Positions 1 through 9,101 of a stretch of 64,000 nt of DNA are shown in pieces (the first letter of the stretch is position 1; every line of letters starts with the position of its first letter). The notes below the pieces were generated by a model, which saw nothing but the letters and a program-made list of their open reading frames with translations, was not told the DNA's origin and searched no databases. Source of the DNA: Devosia naphthalenivorans. Lineage in GTDB: Bacteria > Pseudomonadota > Alphaproteobacteria > Rhizobiales > Devosiaceae. Position numbers and translations under genes: made by a program. The stretch spans positions 93,095 to 157,094 of the forward strand of contig NZ_PYVW01000010.1 in NCBI RefSeq assembly GCF_003056355.1. Direction: 5' to 3'.

Positions 1-43
1 TGCAACACACCGGCTTTCTGCCAATCCATAAAAGGCGTATCCC

Positions 44-1657
44 TTGTCGCCCGCTTCCTTGCCCCCGCTCGATCCTGCGTTTTTTGATGCTGCCCAGACC
101 GCCAAGGCCTGGCCGTTCGAGGAAGCTCGGAAACTGGTGAAACGGCTGGAAAAGTCGGGCAAGGGCGAAGCCCTGTTCGAGACCGGCTATGGCCCCTCGG
201 GCCTGCCCCATATCGGCACGTTTGGCGAAGTCGCCCGCACTACCATGGTGCGCACGGCCTTTCGGCTGCTGACGCGCGACCAGATCCCCACGCGGCTACT
301 GTGCTTTTCCGATGATCTCGATGGCATGCGCAAGATCCCGGAAAACGTGCCCTCGCGCGAGGCGATGGAGCCGCATCTGCAAAAGCCGCTGACCTCGGTG
401 CCGGACCCCTGGACCAATGAGTTCCCAAGCTTCGGCGATCACAACAACGCCATGCTGCGCCGGTTCCTTGATACCTTCGGGTTCGACTACGAGTTCGCCA
501 GCGCCACCGAATACTACCGCTCCGGCAAGTTCGACGCCGTGCTGCTGCGCGCCGCCGAGCGCTTCGATGACATCATGAAGGTGATGCTGCCAACGCTCGG
601 GCCCGAGCGCCAGGCCACCTATTCGCCCTTCCTCCCAATCTCCCCGATTTCCGGCCGGGTGCTTTATGTGCCGATGAAGGAAGTCAACGCCAAGGATGGC
701 ACGATCACCTTCGCCGATGAGGATGGCCGCGACACCACCGTGCCGGTCACCGGCGGGCATGTGAAGATGCAGTGGAAGCCCGATTTCGGGATGCGCTGGG
801 CAGCGCTGGGCGTCGATTTCGAAATGTTCGGCAAGGACCACCAGACCAATGCGCCGATCTATGACAAGATCTGCGAAATCCTGGGCGGCAAGGCTCCGGA
901 ACACTATGTCTATGAGCTGTTCCTCGACGATCAGGGCCAGAAGATTTCCAAGTCCAAGGGCAATGGGCTGACCATCGACGAGTGGCTGACCTATGCCAGC
1001 ACCGACAGCCTTGGCCTTTACATGTTCCAGAAGCCCCGCACGGCCAAGCGGCTGCATTTTGATGTCATCCCGCGCGCGGTCGATGAATATTACAGCTTTA
1101 TTGCTGCCTACCAGCGGCAGGAAATCGCCGAGCGTCTCGAAAACCCGGTGTTCCACGTTCATTACGGCGCCGTGCCGACCCCGGATGTGCCGCTGAGCTT
1201 TGCCCTGCTGCTCAATCTGGTGGCCACGGCCAACGCGCATGACACCAAGGTGATGTGGGGCTTTATCTCGCGCTATCTGCATGGCGCGACGGCCCACACC
1301 CATCCCGAGATCGACCGGCTCGCGGGCTATGCCGTCCGCTACTTCAACGACAAGTTAAAGCCGCTAAAGACCTATCGCGCTCCAACCGAGCAGGAGCGGG
1401 CGGCCCTGCAGGACCTGCACGATCGTTTGGCCGGGCACGAAAGCTCCACCGACGGCAGCGCGATGCAGGATATCGTCTATGCAGTGGGCAACGAGCACAA
1501 GTTCGAGCCGCTGCGCGACTGGTTCAAGGCGATCTACCAGGTGCTGCTCGGCGAAGACCAGGGGCCACGCTTCGGCTCGTTCATTGCGCTGTTCGGGGTG
1601 GCCGAAACCCGCAAGCTGATCGCCGATGCGCTGGCGGGGAAACTGCTGGCCAAGTAG
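44..1657 (+). CDS. lysK: Lysyl-tRNA synthetase, class I
   Basis: Charges tRNA-Lys with lysine in the cytoplasm. The 537-residue protein has the class I signatures: a HIGH-type motif (PHIGT, His56) and a KMSKS-type motif (KISKSKG, from Lys300), with the helical anticodon-binding part following. This is the archaeal-type LysRS I, which replaces the class II enzyme in many alphaproteobacteria. The start is a TTG at 44; no upstream ATG is visible in the 43 bases available, so the true start could differ slightly. It converges on the acetyltransferase gene that follows. Confidence 0.95.
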   Translation: MSPASLPPLDPAFFDAAQTAKAWPFEEARKLVKRLEKSGKGEALFETGYGPSGLPHIGTFGEVARTTMVRTAFRLLTRDQIPTRLLCFSDDLDGMRKIPENVPSREAMEPHLQKPLTSVPDPWTNEFPSFGDHNNAMLRRFLDTFGFDYEFASATEYYRSGKFDAVLLRAAERFDDIMKVMLPTLGPERQATYSPFLPISPISGRVLYVPMKEVNAKDGTITFADEDGRDTTVPVTGGHVKMQWKPDFGMRWAALGVDFEMFGKDHQTNAPIYDKICEILGGKAPEHYVYELFLDDQGQKISKSKGNGLTIDEWLTYASTDSLGLYMFQKPRTAKRLHFDVIPRAVDEYYSFIAAYQRQEIAERLENPVFHVHYGAVPTPDVPLSFALLLNLVATANAHDTKVMWGFISRYLHGATAHTHPEIDRLAGYAVRYFNDKLKPLKTYRAPTEQERAALQDLHDRLAGHESSTDGSAMQDIVYAVGNEHKFEPLRDWFKAIYQVLLGEDQGPRFGSFIALFGVAETRKLIADALAGKLLAK

Positions 1658-1674
1658 CAGGCATTGGTCCCGGT

Positions 1675-2130
1675 CTACTCTGACTTGGGCAGCAGCTTCC
1701 GGAAGTAAACAACCCGCTGGGTTTCGGCGAACCCCAGCGACACATGCAGCGCCTGGCTCTGGCTATTGGCGATATTGGTGTCGGAAGCGAGCTCAGCGCA
1801 GCCCTGTGCCTGCGCCCAGAGCTCTATCGCTTTCACCAGCTGTCCTGCGACTCCCTGGCGCCGATGTGCATCTGCTACGTAAATCCCCTCAAGAAAGGCA
1901 ACAGGGGAGCTGTCGCAGCCATTGACGTAGTCATGTCGCAGACTGGCCTCGGCCAGGCCAACAGCACGCCCATCATAGAGCCGCGCTATGAGATTCAGCG
2001 TCTCGCCGGGCCGGTCCAGGATGCCAGCGACTTCCACTTCATGTTCTTCACGGCCAGTATCGGGCCACAGTGCCAGCCGCAGTTGCACCCAATCGGACAT
2101 GTCCGCAAGCGTCGCGACGGTGATCTTCAC
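1675..2130 (-). CDS. Aminoglycoside 6'-N-acetyltransferase-like GNAT protein
   Basis: GNAT-fold acetyltransferase of about 151 residues. It carries segments characteristic of the chromosomal AAC(6')-Ig/Ih group: LRLALWPD near the N-terminus, DYVNGCDSSPVAFLEGIYV, the acetyl-CoA loop RRQGVA, ELASDTN, and a C-terminal LGFAETQRVVYF. The likely reaction is acetyl transfer from acetyl-CoA to the 6'-amino group of aminoglycosides, but the physiological substrate could be something else. I chose the GTG at 2130 because it overlaps the stop of the upstream regulator gene as GTGA, which suggests translational coupling; a longer frame opens at 2160. Confidence 0.85.
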   Translation of the reverse strand: MKITVATLADMSDWVQLRLALWPDTGREEHEVEVAGILDRPGETLNLIARLYDGRAVGLAEASLRHDYVNGCDSSPVAFLEGIYVADAHRRQGVAGQLVKAIELWAQAQGCAELASDTNIANSQSQALHVSLGFAETQRVVYFRKLLPKSE

Positions 2131-2768
2131 TGGCTCGCCCAGATAATCCGCGCAATCCACTCCACATCGGCCAGTTCCACAATGCGTGGTTCATACGCCG
2201 GATTGAGCGAATGCAGTTCGATCTGCTTGCCGGTCTGGCGCGCCAGTATCTTGGCCATCACCTCGCCATCGCGCGTCTTGACCACCACGCGGTCACCCCG
2301 GCGCACCTGCTCGGTGGGTGAAACCACGATCCGGTCCCCCTCGCGATAGAGCGGCTCCATGGAATCGCCGGTGACTTCGAGCGCATAAAGCCCGCCCTCG
2401 CCGGGCCGGGGCAGGGCGATCTCGTCCCAGCCCTGGCCGACGGGGAAGCCCGCACTGTCGAAAAAGCCGCCCGTACCTGCCTGCGCCAGACCCAGCAGCG
2501 GCACGCTCTGGCTGACGGGGGCGTTGTCGTTCATGTGCAGGAACGTGCTCCCCGACCAGAAGCTCTCAAAGCTTTCCCCGGTTGCTTCCAGGATCTTGGA
2601 GAGGCTTTCCGTCGAGGGCCAGCGCTCGCGCCCATCCTTGCTGATCCGCTTGGATGGGTTGAACGCGGTGGGGTCAAGGCCTGCAATTCTGGCGAGCGCC
2701 GACACGGACAAACCCTGGCGGCGCGCCAAGGCATCGATCCCGTCCCAGATAGCGCGGTGTGAGAGCAT
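2127..2768 (-). CDS. HTH and S24 peptidase-domain transcriptional regulator
   Basis: A 213-residue repressor-type protein. Residues 1-60 look like a Cro/CI helix-turn-helix (SVSALARIAGLDPTAFN), and the C-terminal half is a LexA/CI-type S24 domain with the Ser motif GDSMEP and the Lys region VVVKTRDGEVMAK. Such proteins can self-cleave in response to damage signals, or act as dimeric repressors when cleavage is lost; both catalytic residues appear present here. ATG 2768 follows GGTGGA and is preferred to the GTG at 2780. Its last bases overlap the acetyltransferase start, so it may control that gene. Confidence 0.85.
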   Translation of the reverse strand: MLSHRAIWDGIDALARRQGLSVSALARIAGLDPTAFNPSKRISKDGRERWPSTESLSKILEATGESFESFWSGSTFLHMNDNAPVSQSVPLLGLAQAGTGGFFDSAGFPVGQGWDEIALPRPGEGGLYALEVTGDSMEPLYREGDRIVVSPTEQVRRGDRVVVKTRDGEVMAKILARQTGKQIELHSLNPAYEPRIVELADVEWIARIIWASQ

Positions 2769-2893
2769 TCCACCAACCACGAAAGGAAAAATATCTTATT
2801 GCCGGAATTTAATCCTATTTCGTTCACATTCGCAAGTCCCCTCAAGCGCTCTCCAGCTTGCGTGCCGGGTTGCCCCTGATTAGGGTCGCGCGC

Positions 2894-3250
2894 ATGAACA
2901 GCCCTGATTTGATCTACAAGATTGCCACCACGGCAAGCTATTCCCCGGCGCGCGAAAGCGGCGCCTATGCCGGCATGCCGGTCGATGCGGCGGATGGATA
3001 TATGCACTTCTCGACTGCGGAACAGCTGGGTGAAACCCTGCGCCGTCATTTTGCCGGGCAATCCGATCTTGTGCTGCTTGCGGTCAGGACGGCCGAGCTG
3101 GGCGACGATCTCATCTGGGAGCCGTCGCGCGGTGGCGCCTTGTTCCCCCATCTCTATGGCCAGCCTCTGCCAATCACGGCCGTGGCCTGGGAAGCGTCGA
3201 TCAGCGTCAACGCCGATGGCTCGTGCGCTCTTCCGGAGGCCGTGCGGTGA
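2894..3250 (+). CDS. DUF952 family protein
   Basis: A 118-residue cytosolic protein of the DUF952 family, with the typical N-terminal IYKIAT segment, the DGYMHFSTAEQL block and the HLYGQPLP segment. The family resembles glutathione-S-transferase-like or ADP-ribosyltransferase-like folds, but no biochemical role is established. ATG 2894 is chosen over an upstream in-frame start because the family begins here. Its stop overlaps the pyrD start as GTGA; DUF952 beside pyrD is a recurring arrangement in Hyphomicrobiales. Confidence 0.85.
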   Translation: MNSPDLIYKIATTASYSPARESGAYAGMPVDAADGYMHFSTAEQLGETLRRHFAGQSDLVLLAVRTAELGDDLIWEPSRGGALFPHLYGQPLPITAVAWEASISVNADGSCALPEAVR

Positions 3251-4386
3251 TTTTTTCAGCGCTATCGCCGCTCCTGCGCATCCCGGCCGTCTCGGGACTT
3301 ACGCAACAGACCCTGCTCAAGATGGATGCCGAAACCGCCCATGGCGCCACCATCACCGCCTTGCGGCTGGGGCTGGCGCCCGAACAGAGCCACCCCGATG
3401 GCGCGGAACTGCGCACTACGCTGTGCGGGATGGAGCTGAGCAACCCGGTCGGCATGGCCGCCGGCTTTGACAAGAACGCCGAAGTGCCGCGCCCGCTGGC
3501 CTTGCTGGGGTTCGGCATGGTCGAAATCGGCACGGTCACGCCGCGTCCGCAGACGGGCAATCCCAAGCCGCGCCTGTTCCGCATCGGGCAGAGCGAGGGC
3601 GTGGTCAACCGCATGGGCTTCAACAACGAGGGCCATGACGCAGCCTACGCGCGCCTCAAGGGCCTGCGCGTGCCAGCAGCGCTCGGCGTCAATATCGGGG
3701 CGAACAAGGACAGCGAGGATTTCGTCGCCGACTATGTCACTGGCGTTTCCCGCTTCGCCGACATCGCCGATTATTTGACCGCCAACATTTCCTCGCCCAA
3801 CACCCCCGGCCTGCGCAACCTCCAGGCCGACGAGGCGCTGCGCCGTCTGCTGGGCGAAATCCTCTCCGCCCGCGCCAAGGCCAAGACCCGCGTGCCGGTT
3901 TTCCTCAAGATCGCGCCGGATCTGGATGAAACAGCCCTCGACGCCATCGCCAAGGTGGTGCTCGCGACCGATCTCGATGGGCTGATCGTTTCCAACACCA
4001 CCATCACCCGCGATGCCGTCGCCGGGCAGGAGAACGCCAGCGAAACCGGCGGCCTATCCGGCAAGCCCCTGTTTGCGCTGTCCACCCAGCGCCTCGCCCA
4101 GATGCGCCAGCGTGTCGGCTCGCTGCCGATCATCGGGGTAGGGGGCATCCACTCGCCGCAATCAGCCCTCGCCAAGATCGAGGCGGGTGCCGATGCAATC
4201 CAGCTTTATTCGGCGCTGGTGTTTGGCGGTCTAGAACTGCTCGACCGCATCAAGCGCGGCCTCGTGGCTGCCGTGCGCGCGCAGGGCAAGACCAATATTG
4301 CGGAATTGGTGGGCACTAAGACCGACGAGTGGGCTTCACATCCACAACGTCATTCCCGCGAAAGCGGGAATCTTCCGTTTCCCTGA
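3247..4386 (+). CDS. pyrD: Dihydroorotate dehydrogenase (quinone), class 2
   Basis: Oxidises dihydroorotate to orotate, passing electrons to the membrane quinone pool (pyrimidine synthesis). The N-terminal membrane-associating helix (LSPLLRIPAVSGL), the substrate motif NRMGFNNEG, the catalytic-serine segment NISSPNTPGLRNLQ and the FMN phosphate loop near IGVGGI are visible. GTG 3247 overlaps the DUF952 stop. The last roughly 17 codons (after ELVGTK) do not look like PyrD: they read HSRESGNL, the translation of a family A intergenic palindrome that starts at 4349. The original stop was probably lost when the repeat inserted. Confidence 0.95.
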   Translation: MIFSALSPLLRIPAVSGLTQQTLLKMDAETAHGATITALRLGLAPEQSHPDGAELRTTLCGMELSNPVGMAAGFDKNAEVPRPLALLGFGMVEIGTVTPRPQTGNPKPRLFRIGQSEGVVNRMGFNNEGHDAAYARLKGLRVPAALGVNIGANKDSEDFVADYVTGVSRFADIADYLTANISSPNTPGLRNLQADEALRRLLGEILSARAKAKTRVPVFLKIAPDLDETALDAIAKVVLATDLDGLIVSNTTITRDAVAGQENASETGGLSGKPLFALSTQRLAQMRQRVGSLPIIGVGGIHSPQSALAKIEAGADAIQLYSALVFGGLELLDRIKRGLVAAVRAQGKTNIAELVGTKTDEWASHPQRHSRESGNLPFP

Positions 4387-4427
4387 CGCGTATTAAAAGT
4401 GAGGTTCCCGCTTTCGCGGGAATGACG
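4349..4427. repeat. Family A intergenic palindrome, copy 1
   Basis: Two arms (GTCATTCCCGCGAAAGCGGG at 4349 and its inverted partner ending near 4426) flank a short spacer. The left arm lies inside the 3' end of pyrD and supplies its last codons. The same family recurs near 15.1, 16.9, 20.2, 32.0 and 49.4 kb. Confidence 0.9.
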
Positions 4428-4487
4428 CTGTGGGGGCACACGAAATTGAGTCGTGTGGACATAGGGTGATGGTCGTGCGGGGCACCC

Positions 4488-5177
4488 CTAAGCCTTCTCC
4501 GTCCCCACTGAAAACAGCGCCTCGAACTGCCCGTCCTCGATCCGCGCGGCGGCAATCACTGCCTGGGTGCGGCTGTCGACGTCGAGCTTTTGCAGAATCG
4601 CCGACACATGGGCCTTCACCGTCGCCTCCGAGATCGAGAGCTCATAGGCGATCTGCTTGTTCATCAGCCCGTCGCTGAGCATCATCAAAACGCGCACCTG
4701 CTGCGGCGTCAGGGTCGAGAGCCGCCGCATCAGGGCGGTATGGGCATCGTCGCCCCCGATGGTGGTGCCTTCGGGCACGAACACTTCGCCCGAAAGAACG
4801 GTCTCGATGGCCCGGCGAATTTCCGTCGGCCCCACCGATTTGTGCAGATAGCCGGCAGCACCCAGCTCGAACGCGCGGCGAATGACCGTGCTGTCCTCCA
4901 CCGCCGAGATGATCATCACCGGAATATCGGGATATTGCGCCCGCAGCAGCAGCAGCCCCGAAAACCCGCGCACCCCCGGCATGTTGAGGTCGAGCAGCAC
5001 CAGATCGCAATCACGATCGGTATCCAGCGCCGTGCTGAGCCCGGCCAGATCCCCCGCTTCCTCCACGCTGATCGTCGCATCGCCCCCCGACAGCGTCTGG
5101 CGCAGGGCTGCGCGGAACAGCGGGTGGTCATCGACTATGATGATGCGGCGGCGGGTCATGGCTTTTGGTGTCTCCAT
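4488..5177 (-). CDS. NarL-family response regulator (REC and LuxR HTH)
   Basis: A 229-residue two-component regulator. The receiver has the acidic pair (IIIVDDHP), the phosphoacceptor Asp in LVLLDLNMP, and a Lys in GYLHKSVG. The C-terminal LuxR HTH contains LTPQQVRVLMMLSDGLMNKQIAYELSISEATVKAHV. No kinase is adjacent; the NahK/ErcS-like hybrid kinase at 17-18.6 kb is of the class that often pairs with this regulator type, but that link is inference. An internal ATG at 5159 is an alternative start. Confidence 0.9.
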   Translation of the reverse strand: METPKAMTRRRIIIVDDHPLFRAALRQTLSGGDATISVEEAGDLAGLSTALDTDRDCDLVLLDLNMPGVRGFSGLLLLRAQYPDIPVMIISAVEDSTVIRRAFELGAAGYLHKSVGPTEIRRAIETVLSGEVFVPEGTTIGGDDAHTALMRRLSTLTPQQVRVLMMLSDGLMNKQIAYELSISEATVKAHVSAILQKLDVDSRTQAVIAAARIEDGQFEALFSVGTEKA

Positions 5178-5272
5178 GGCGTGTGTGATCCTGACCTCTA
5201 TGCAAGCTTAGCGCGTGCAATGGCTGCAAAATAGCCGGCAATGCGGCCAAGATTTGCATAATGGGTCAATGC

Positions 5273-5287
5273 TTAACGGGTTCTTTA
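5273..5287 (+). promoter_or_regulatory. CtrA-like half-site pair upstream of the PodJ-like gene
   Basis: TTAA, seven bases, then TTTA (consensus TTAA-N7-TTAA with one mismatch), about 80 bases before the PodJ-like start. A GAATC site (CcrM methylation motif GANTC) lies at 5326-5330. This fits cell-cycle control of a polarity gene, but it is only a motif match. Confidence 0.35.
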
Positions 5288-5367
5288 CCATGTTTTCCCA
5301 AGAGTAACCCTTAGACCTTCGTGTTGAATCGCGAGGGGACCGTCTCTTATCGTGACAGGTACCGCTC

Positions 5368-8300
5368 ATGGCCCGCGCCTATTCCATCCACGACGATTCC
5401 GATCTGGCAGCCGAACCGCAGCCGGGTCAGTGGCATGCCTTGCGTGGTGAACTTGTCGCCCTGCTCGATCAGGTCGAAGGTCGCTATGCCCAGGACCAGG
5501 CGCCCGAACCCGAGCCGGCACTGACAGGCCTGACGCAGCGGGTGCGCAATCTGCGTGACCAGGTCGTCGGACCCGAGCCGACCATGCGCCGCCAGGAAGC
5601 GCTGCGCACCGTCAAGCGCGCCGTCGACCGGTTCAGCGACCGGGACGAGGCGAGCGTGCATGGCCAGCAGGATGCGCTCAAGCACGCCATTGCCGAAATT
5701 CGCGGCCGCCAGCTGGCGAGCACCGCACCGGCCCCTGCGCGCCGCGTCAGCGACAGCAGCGATTTCCGAGACCTCAGTGCGCTTGTCGGTGGCCTGTCGG
5801 GGCGCCTGGAGCGGCTCGAAGGCGAGCTCAAGACCCAGCGCAGCGGCAAGGATGGCGTGCGCGAAGTGGCCAACCAGGTCGAGCAACTCACCCATGTGGT
5901 CGAACTGCTCGCCGGCGCCGTGGGTGAAACAGGCCAGGTCAAGCGGCTGGAATCCCAGATCGGCGCCTTGGCTGCGCTGATCGAGGAAGGTCCGCGCGTC
6001 GATCTTTCCACCATCAACAAGCGCCTCGATGACGTGTCGGCCACCGTTGGCAAGCTCGCCGAATTGCAGGCGCAGCAGATGGAGCGCGAAATCCTGCGCG
6101 ACGATGTGCGCACCGAAATCGAGCCCGCCGGTGCCTTGGCGCCAGCCATGCAGGCAATCGAGAAAAGCGTCCGCAACGTCTACGATCGCATCGATTCCAT
6201 CGAAAAGAACGTCGCGCTCTCCTCCAGCGATTTCGAGCACCTTACCACTGAAATGGCCGCCTTCACGCAGGCGATGAAGGACGGCAAGACCCCCAACAAG
6301 CTCGTCAACAAGGTGGATGCGCTGGCGACCGCCATCGGCGATCTGAGCACCGCCAATACCGATGTCGCCGGCCTCAAGGCCGACATATCGGCGCTTCGCG
6401 ATGCTGTTCTTGCAGGCATGGAGCCGCGCTTTGCCAGCATTGAAACCCGGATCGACGAGCTTTCGGGTCGCATCGCTACTTCGCCCGACCAGAGCGAAGT
6501 CGAAAACCAGCTCAAGCTGCTGATGCAGCGCATGGATGATGCCAGTGCGCAACTCGATGGCCTCGCCAAGCTTTATTCGACGCCTTCCGACATGGCCGAT
6601 CTCGAAGCCATGGCGACCCTTGTTGCCGAGCGCACCAGCGACGCCATGACCCGCAAGGCGCCCGCGCCTGTCGCCATGTTCGGCCCCGATAGCCTCAAGA
6701 GCATCGAAGATCGCATTCACGTCCTGATCAAGACGGCAGGCAAAGGCCCCGATTACGAAACCATTGCCACCATGGTCGCCGAAAAAACCTCGGCTGCCGT
6801 GGCCAAGTCAGCGCCCCAGTCCGCCGTCAGCGAAGGCAATATCAGCGCGCTCGAGCAGCGCGTCACGGCAATCCTCAACACCACCGGCAAGGAAACCGCC
6901 GATCGCCTGACCCGGCTCGAGGCGGCACTCGCCGCCCGTGCCGAGATCACCAAGGCCCCACCGGCTTCGGCCAAGCCGAAACCCGCTGCCGAAGCCGTTG
7001 CAGCCAAGCCTGACCAGTCGGCCGAAGCCTCCACGGGCAAGCTCGACGCCATGCTGTTGGCGCTGTCGTCCAACCAGGCTGAAGCGGACCGCGACGCCAT
7101 GCCGGCAAATCCCGCCGATGATGCGCCACTGATCGATCCCGGCTTCAAGGATACCGGCTCTGTCTGGGCCGCGCTGGACGCCAAGATGGGCACCCAGGCC
7201 CGCAGCGAGGCTGCGCCTTCACGCGCAAGCCAGCCGCGCCCTACCTTCAATCCGAGCGAGATCGAGCGTCCCGCGCCACCGAAATCGAGCTTCGCCTCCG
7301 ATACCGATCCATTCGCGCCGCTCCCAGGGCAAACGACGGTGCCGCAGGTCGAGGCTCCGCCGAGCCAGAACAATACCAGCACTTTCGTCGCCGCCGCCCG
7401 CCGCGCCCAGCGCGCCCGCCAGGAAACGGTTGCAGCCCCGGCCGAGCCATCCTCCTCAGCTTCGGCCATGGGGCGCGCCTTTGCGCGCTTCCGGCCGGCC
7501 AGGCCAGCCGATGACGCAGCCCCAGCGGTCGAAGCACCAGCCCCCAAGGCCGAAAAGCCGGCCAAGCTGCCCAAGGCGGAAAAGCCTGCCAAGCCCCTGC
7601 GTGAGAAGCGGATCGAGCCAAAGGCCGCCGAGCCCGTCGCCCCTCGCTTTGGCGAAGAGACCGACGAGGCGCTGGCCCAGCCAGGTTTCCTCATCAGACA
7701 CCGCCGCCCGCTGCTGCTTGCTGCGGCGCTGGTGACTGTTTCCGTTCTGGCGCTCAATTTGATCCTGCAGCGTACCGCAGAAATGGCGCTCGAGCCGGCT
7801 CCTGCCGAAGCCATCAGCACGCAGCCTGCCGCCGAACCGTCCGCCAACCAGGACGTGTCCCTGGTTCGCCCCGAGCCGCGCATCATCGACATGGTCGACG
7901 ACACGGCCACTGGCTCGATCAATCCGGCGACGGCCTCCACATTCAGCAAGCCCATGGCGATTACGCCGATGCCCGCAACGCTGGTCGCGAGCATCCCCGC
8001 TGCCAGCACGCAGATGGAACCGCTGGTTGCACCAGCACCCGCCGCGCCCGAAACGACGGGCAGCATTGAACCCGCAGCGCCCGCCGCCATGGTGACCTTT
8101 GAACTGCCACCCGAAGCAATTGGCCCGATCGAACTGCGCCAGGCCGCCGCCGATGGCGACGCGCGCGCCCAGTTCGAAGTCGCTGCCATTTACACCGAAG
8201 GTCGCGCCATCGAGCAGGATTATGCCGAAGCCGCCAAATGGTATGAGCGTTCGGCGGCCCAGGGCCTGGTCCCCGCGCAATACCGCCTCGGCAACCTTTA

Positions 8301-8952
8301 TGAGACCGGGACGGGCGTCGAAAAAGACCTCGAAAACGCCAAGCTCTGGTACCAGCGCGCGGCCGAAGCCGGCAATCGCATGGCCATGCACAATCTGGCC
8401 GCGCTTTATGCCGGTGGCCAATTGGGCGAGCAGGAATTCGAAAGCGCCGCCGAATGGTTCCAGCAGGCGGCCGCACGCGGCATGACCGATTCCCAGTTCA
8501 ATCTCGGCATGCTTTACGCCCGCGGCCTCGGGCTTGACCAGGATTTCGAGCAGTCCTTCAAGTGGTTCTCGCTGGCGGCCAAAAATGGCGACGCCGACGC
8601 CACCAAGGCGCGCGATGATATCGCCAAGAACCTCAATGCGGATGCCGTCAGCCGTCTCGGCAGCGAGATTGCTGCCTGGGAAGCCCAGTCTATAGACCTC
8701 GCCGCCAACTTCGCCCCCCTGGGCACCTGGTCATCCAGCTTCGATCCCGGCGAGCCGATCACCAGCCGCGAAGTGGTCTCCAAGGTACAGCAGGCATTGG
8801 GCAAGCTCGGCTTCGATGTCGGCACGCCAGATGGCCTGTCTGGGCCCAAGACGGCCGAAGCCATCAAGACTTTCGAGCGCGGCACCGGCATGAGCGAAGT
8901 GGGCGACATCAATCCGCGCCTGCTGGCCGTGCTGGGAAGCCAGCCCGTCTGA
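5368..8952 (+). CDS. PodJ-like polar organiser: coiled coil, TM segment, Sel1 repeats, peptidoglycan-binding domain
   Basis: A 1194-residue protein with PodJ architecture. There is a long cytoplasmic alpha-helical/coiled-coil region (about residues 20-520), a Pro/Ala/Lys-rich linker (520-770) and one membrane span near 779-800 (LLLAAALVTVSVLALNLIL). Periplasmic Sel1-type repeats follow (about 921-1088; motifs such as YAEAAKWYERSAAQG), then a C-terminal peptidoglycan-binding_1 domain (about 1135-1193). In Caulobacter and Agrobacterium such proteins mark a cell pole and recruit polarity factors. Sequence-level orthology is not proven, so no gene symbol is given. Monocistronic; a CtrA-like motif lies upstream. 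Confidence 0.8.
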   Translation: MARAYSIHDDSDLAAEPQPGQWHALRGELVALLDQVEGRYAQDQAPEPEPALTGLTQRVRNLRDQVVGPEPTMRRQEALRTVKRAVDRFSDRDEASVHGQQDALKHAIAEIRGRQLASTAPAPARRVSDSSDFRDLSALVGGLSGRLERLEGELKTQRSGKDGVREVANQVEQLTHVVELLAGAVGETGQVKRLESQIGALAALIEEGPRVDLSTINKRLDDVSATVGKLAELQAQQMEREILRDDVRTEIEPAGALAPAMQAIEKSVRNVYDRIDSIEKNVALSSSDFEHLTTEMAAFTQAMKDGKTPNKLVNKVDALATAIGDLSTANTDVAGLKADISALRDAVLAGMEPRFASIETRIDELSGRIATSPDQSEVENQLKLLMQRMDDASAQLDGLAKLYSTPSDMADLEAMATLVAERTSDAMTRKAPAPVAMFGPDSLKSIEDRIHVLIKTAGKGPDYETIATMVAEKTSAAVAKSAPQSAVSEGNISALEQRVTAILNTTGKETADRLTRLEAALAARAEITKAPPASAKPKPAAEAVAAKPDQSAEASTGKLDAMLLALSSNQAEADRDAMPANPADDAPLIDPGFKDTGSVWAALDAKMGTQARSEAAPSRASQPRPTFNPSEIERPAPPKSSFASDTDPFAPLPGQTTVPQVEAPPSQNNTSTFVAAARRAQRARQETVAAPAEPSSSASAMGRAFARFRPARPADDAAPAVEAPAPKAEKPAKLPKAEKPAKPLREKRIEPKAAEPVAPRFGEETDEALAQPGFLIRHRRPLLLAAALVTVSVLALNLILQRTAEMALEPAPAEAISTQPAAEPSANQDVSLVRPEPRIIDMVDDTATGSINPATASTFSKPMAITPMPATLVASIPAASTQMEPLVAPAPAAPETTGSIEPAAPAAMVTFELPPEAIGPIELRQAAADGDARAQFEVAAIYTEGRAIEQDYAEAAKWYERSAAQGLVPAQYRLGNLYETGTGVEKDLENAKLWYQRAAEAGNRMAMHNLAALYAGGQLGEQEFESAAEWFQQAAARGMTDSQFNLGMLYARGLGLDQDFEQSFKWFSLAAKNGDADATKARDDIAKNLNADAVSRLGSEIAAWEAQSIDLAANFAPLGTWSSSFDPGEPITSREVVSKVQQALGKLGFDVGTPDGLSGPKTAEAIKTFERGTGMSEVGDINPRLLAVLGSQPV

Positions 8953-9101
8953 CATAAAAGCATGGTTTGACACCGCTCGGTCTCATATTTAAGCCTGATT
9001 AGACAAAGGGTTCTCGCCAAAAGCGGGAACCTTTGACCTATTGTTGACGCACACGCCCTTATGCTGGCGGTGCGTGCCACCAATTCGAACGGAACCAGAT
9101 C

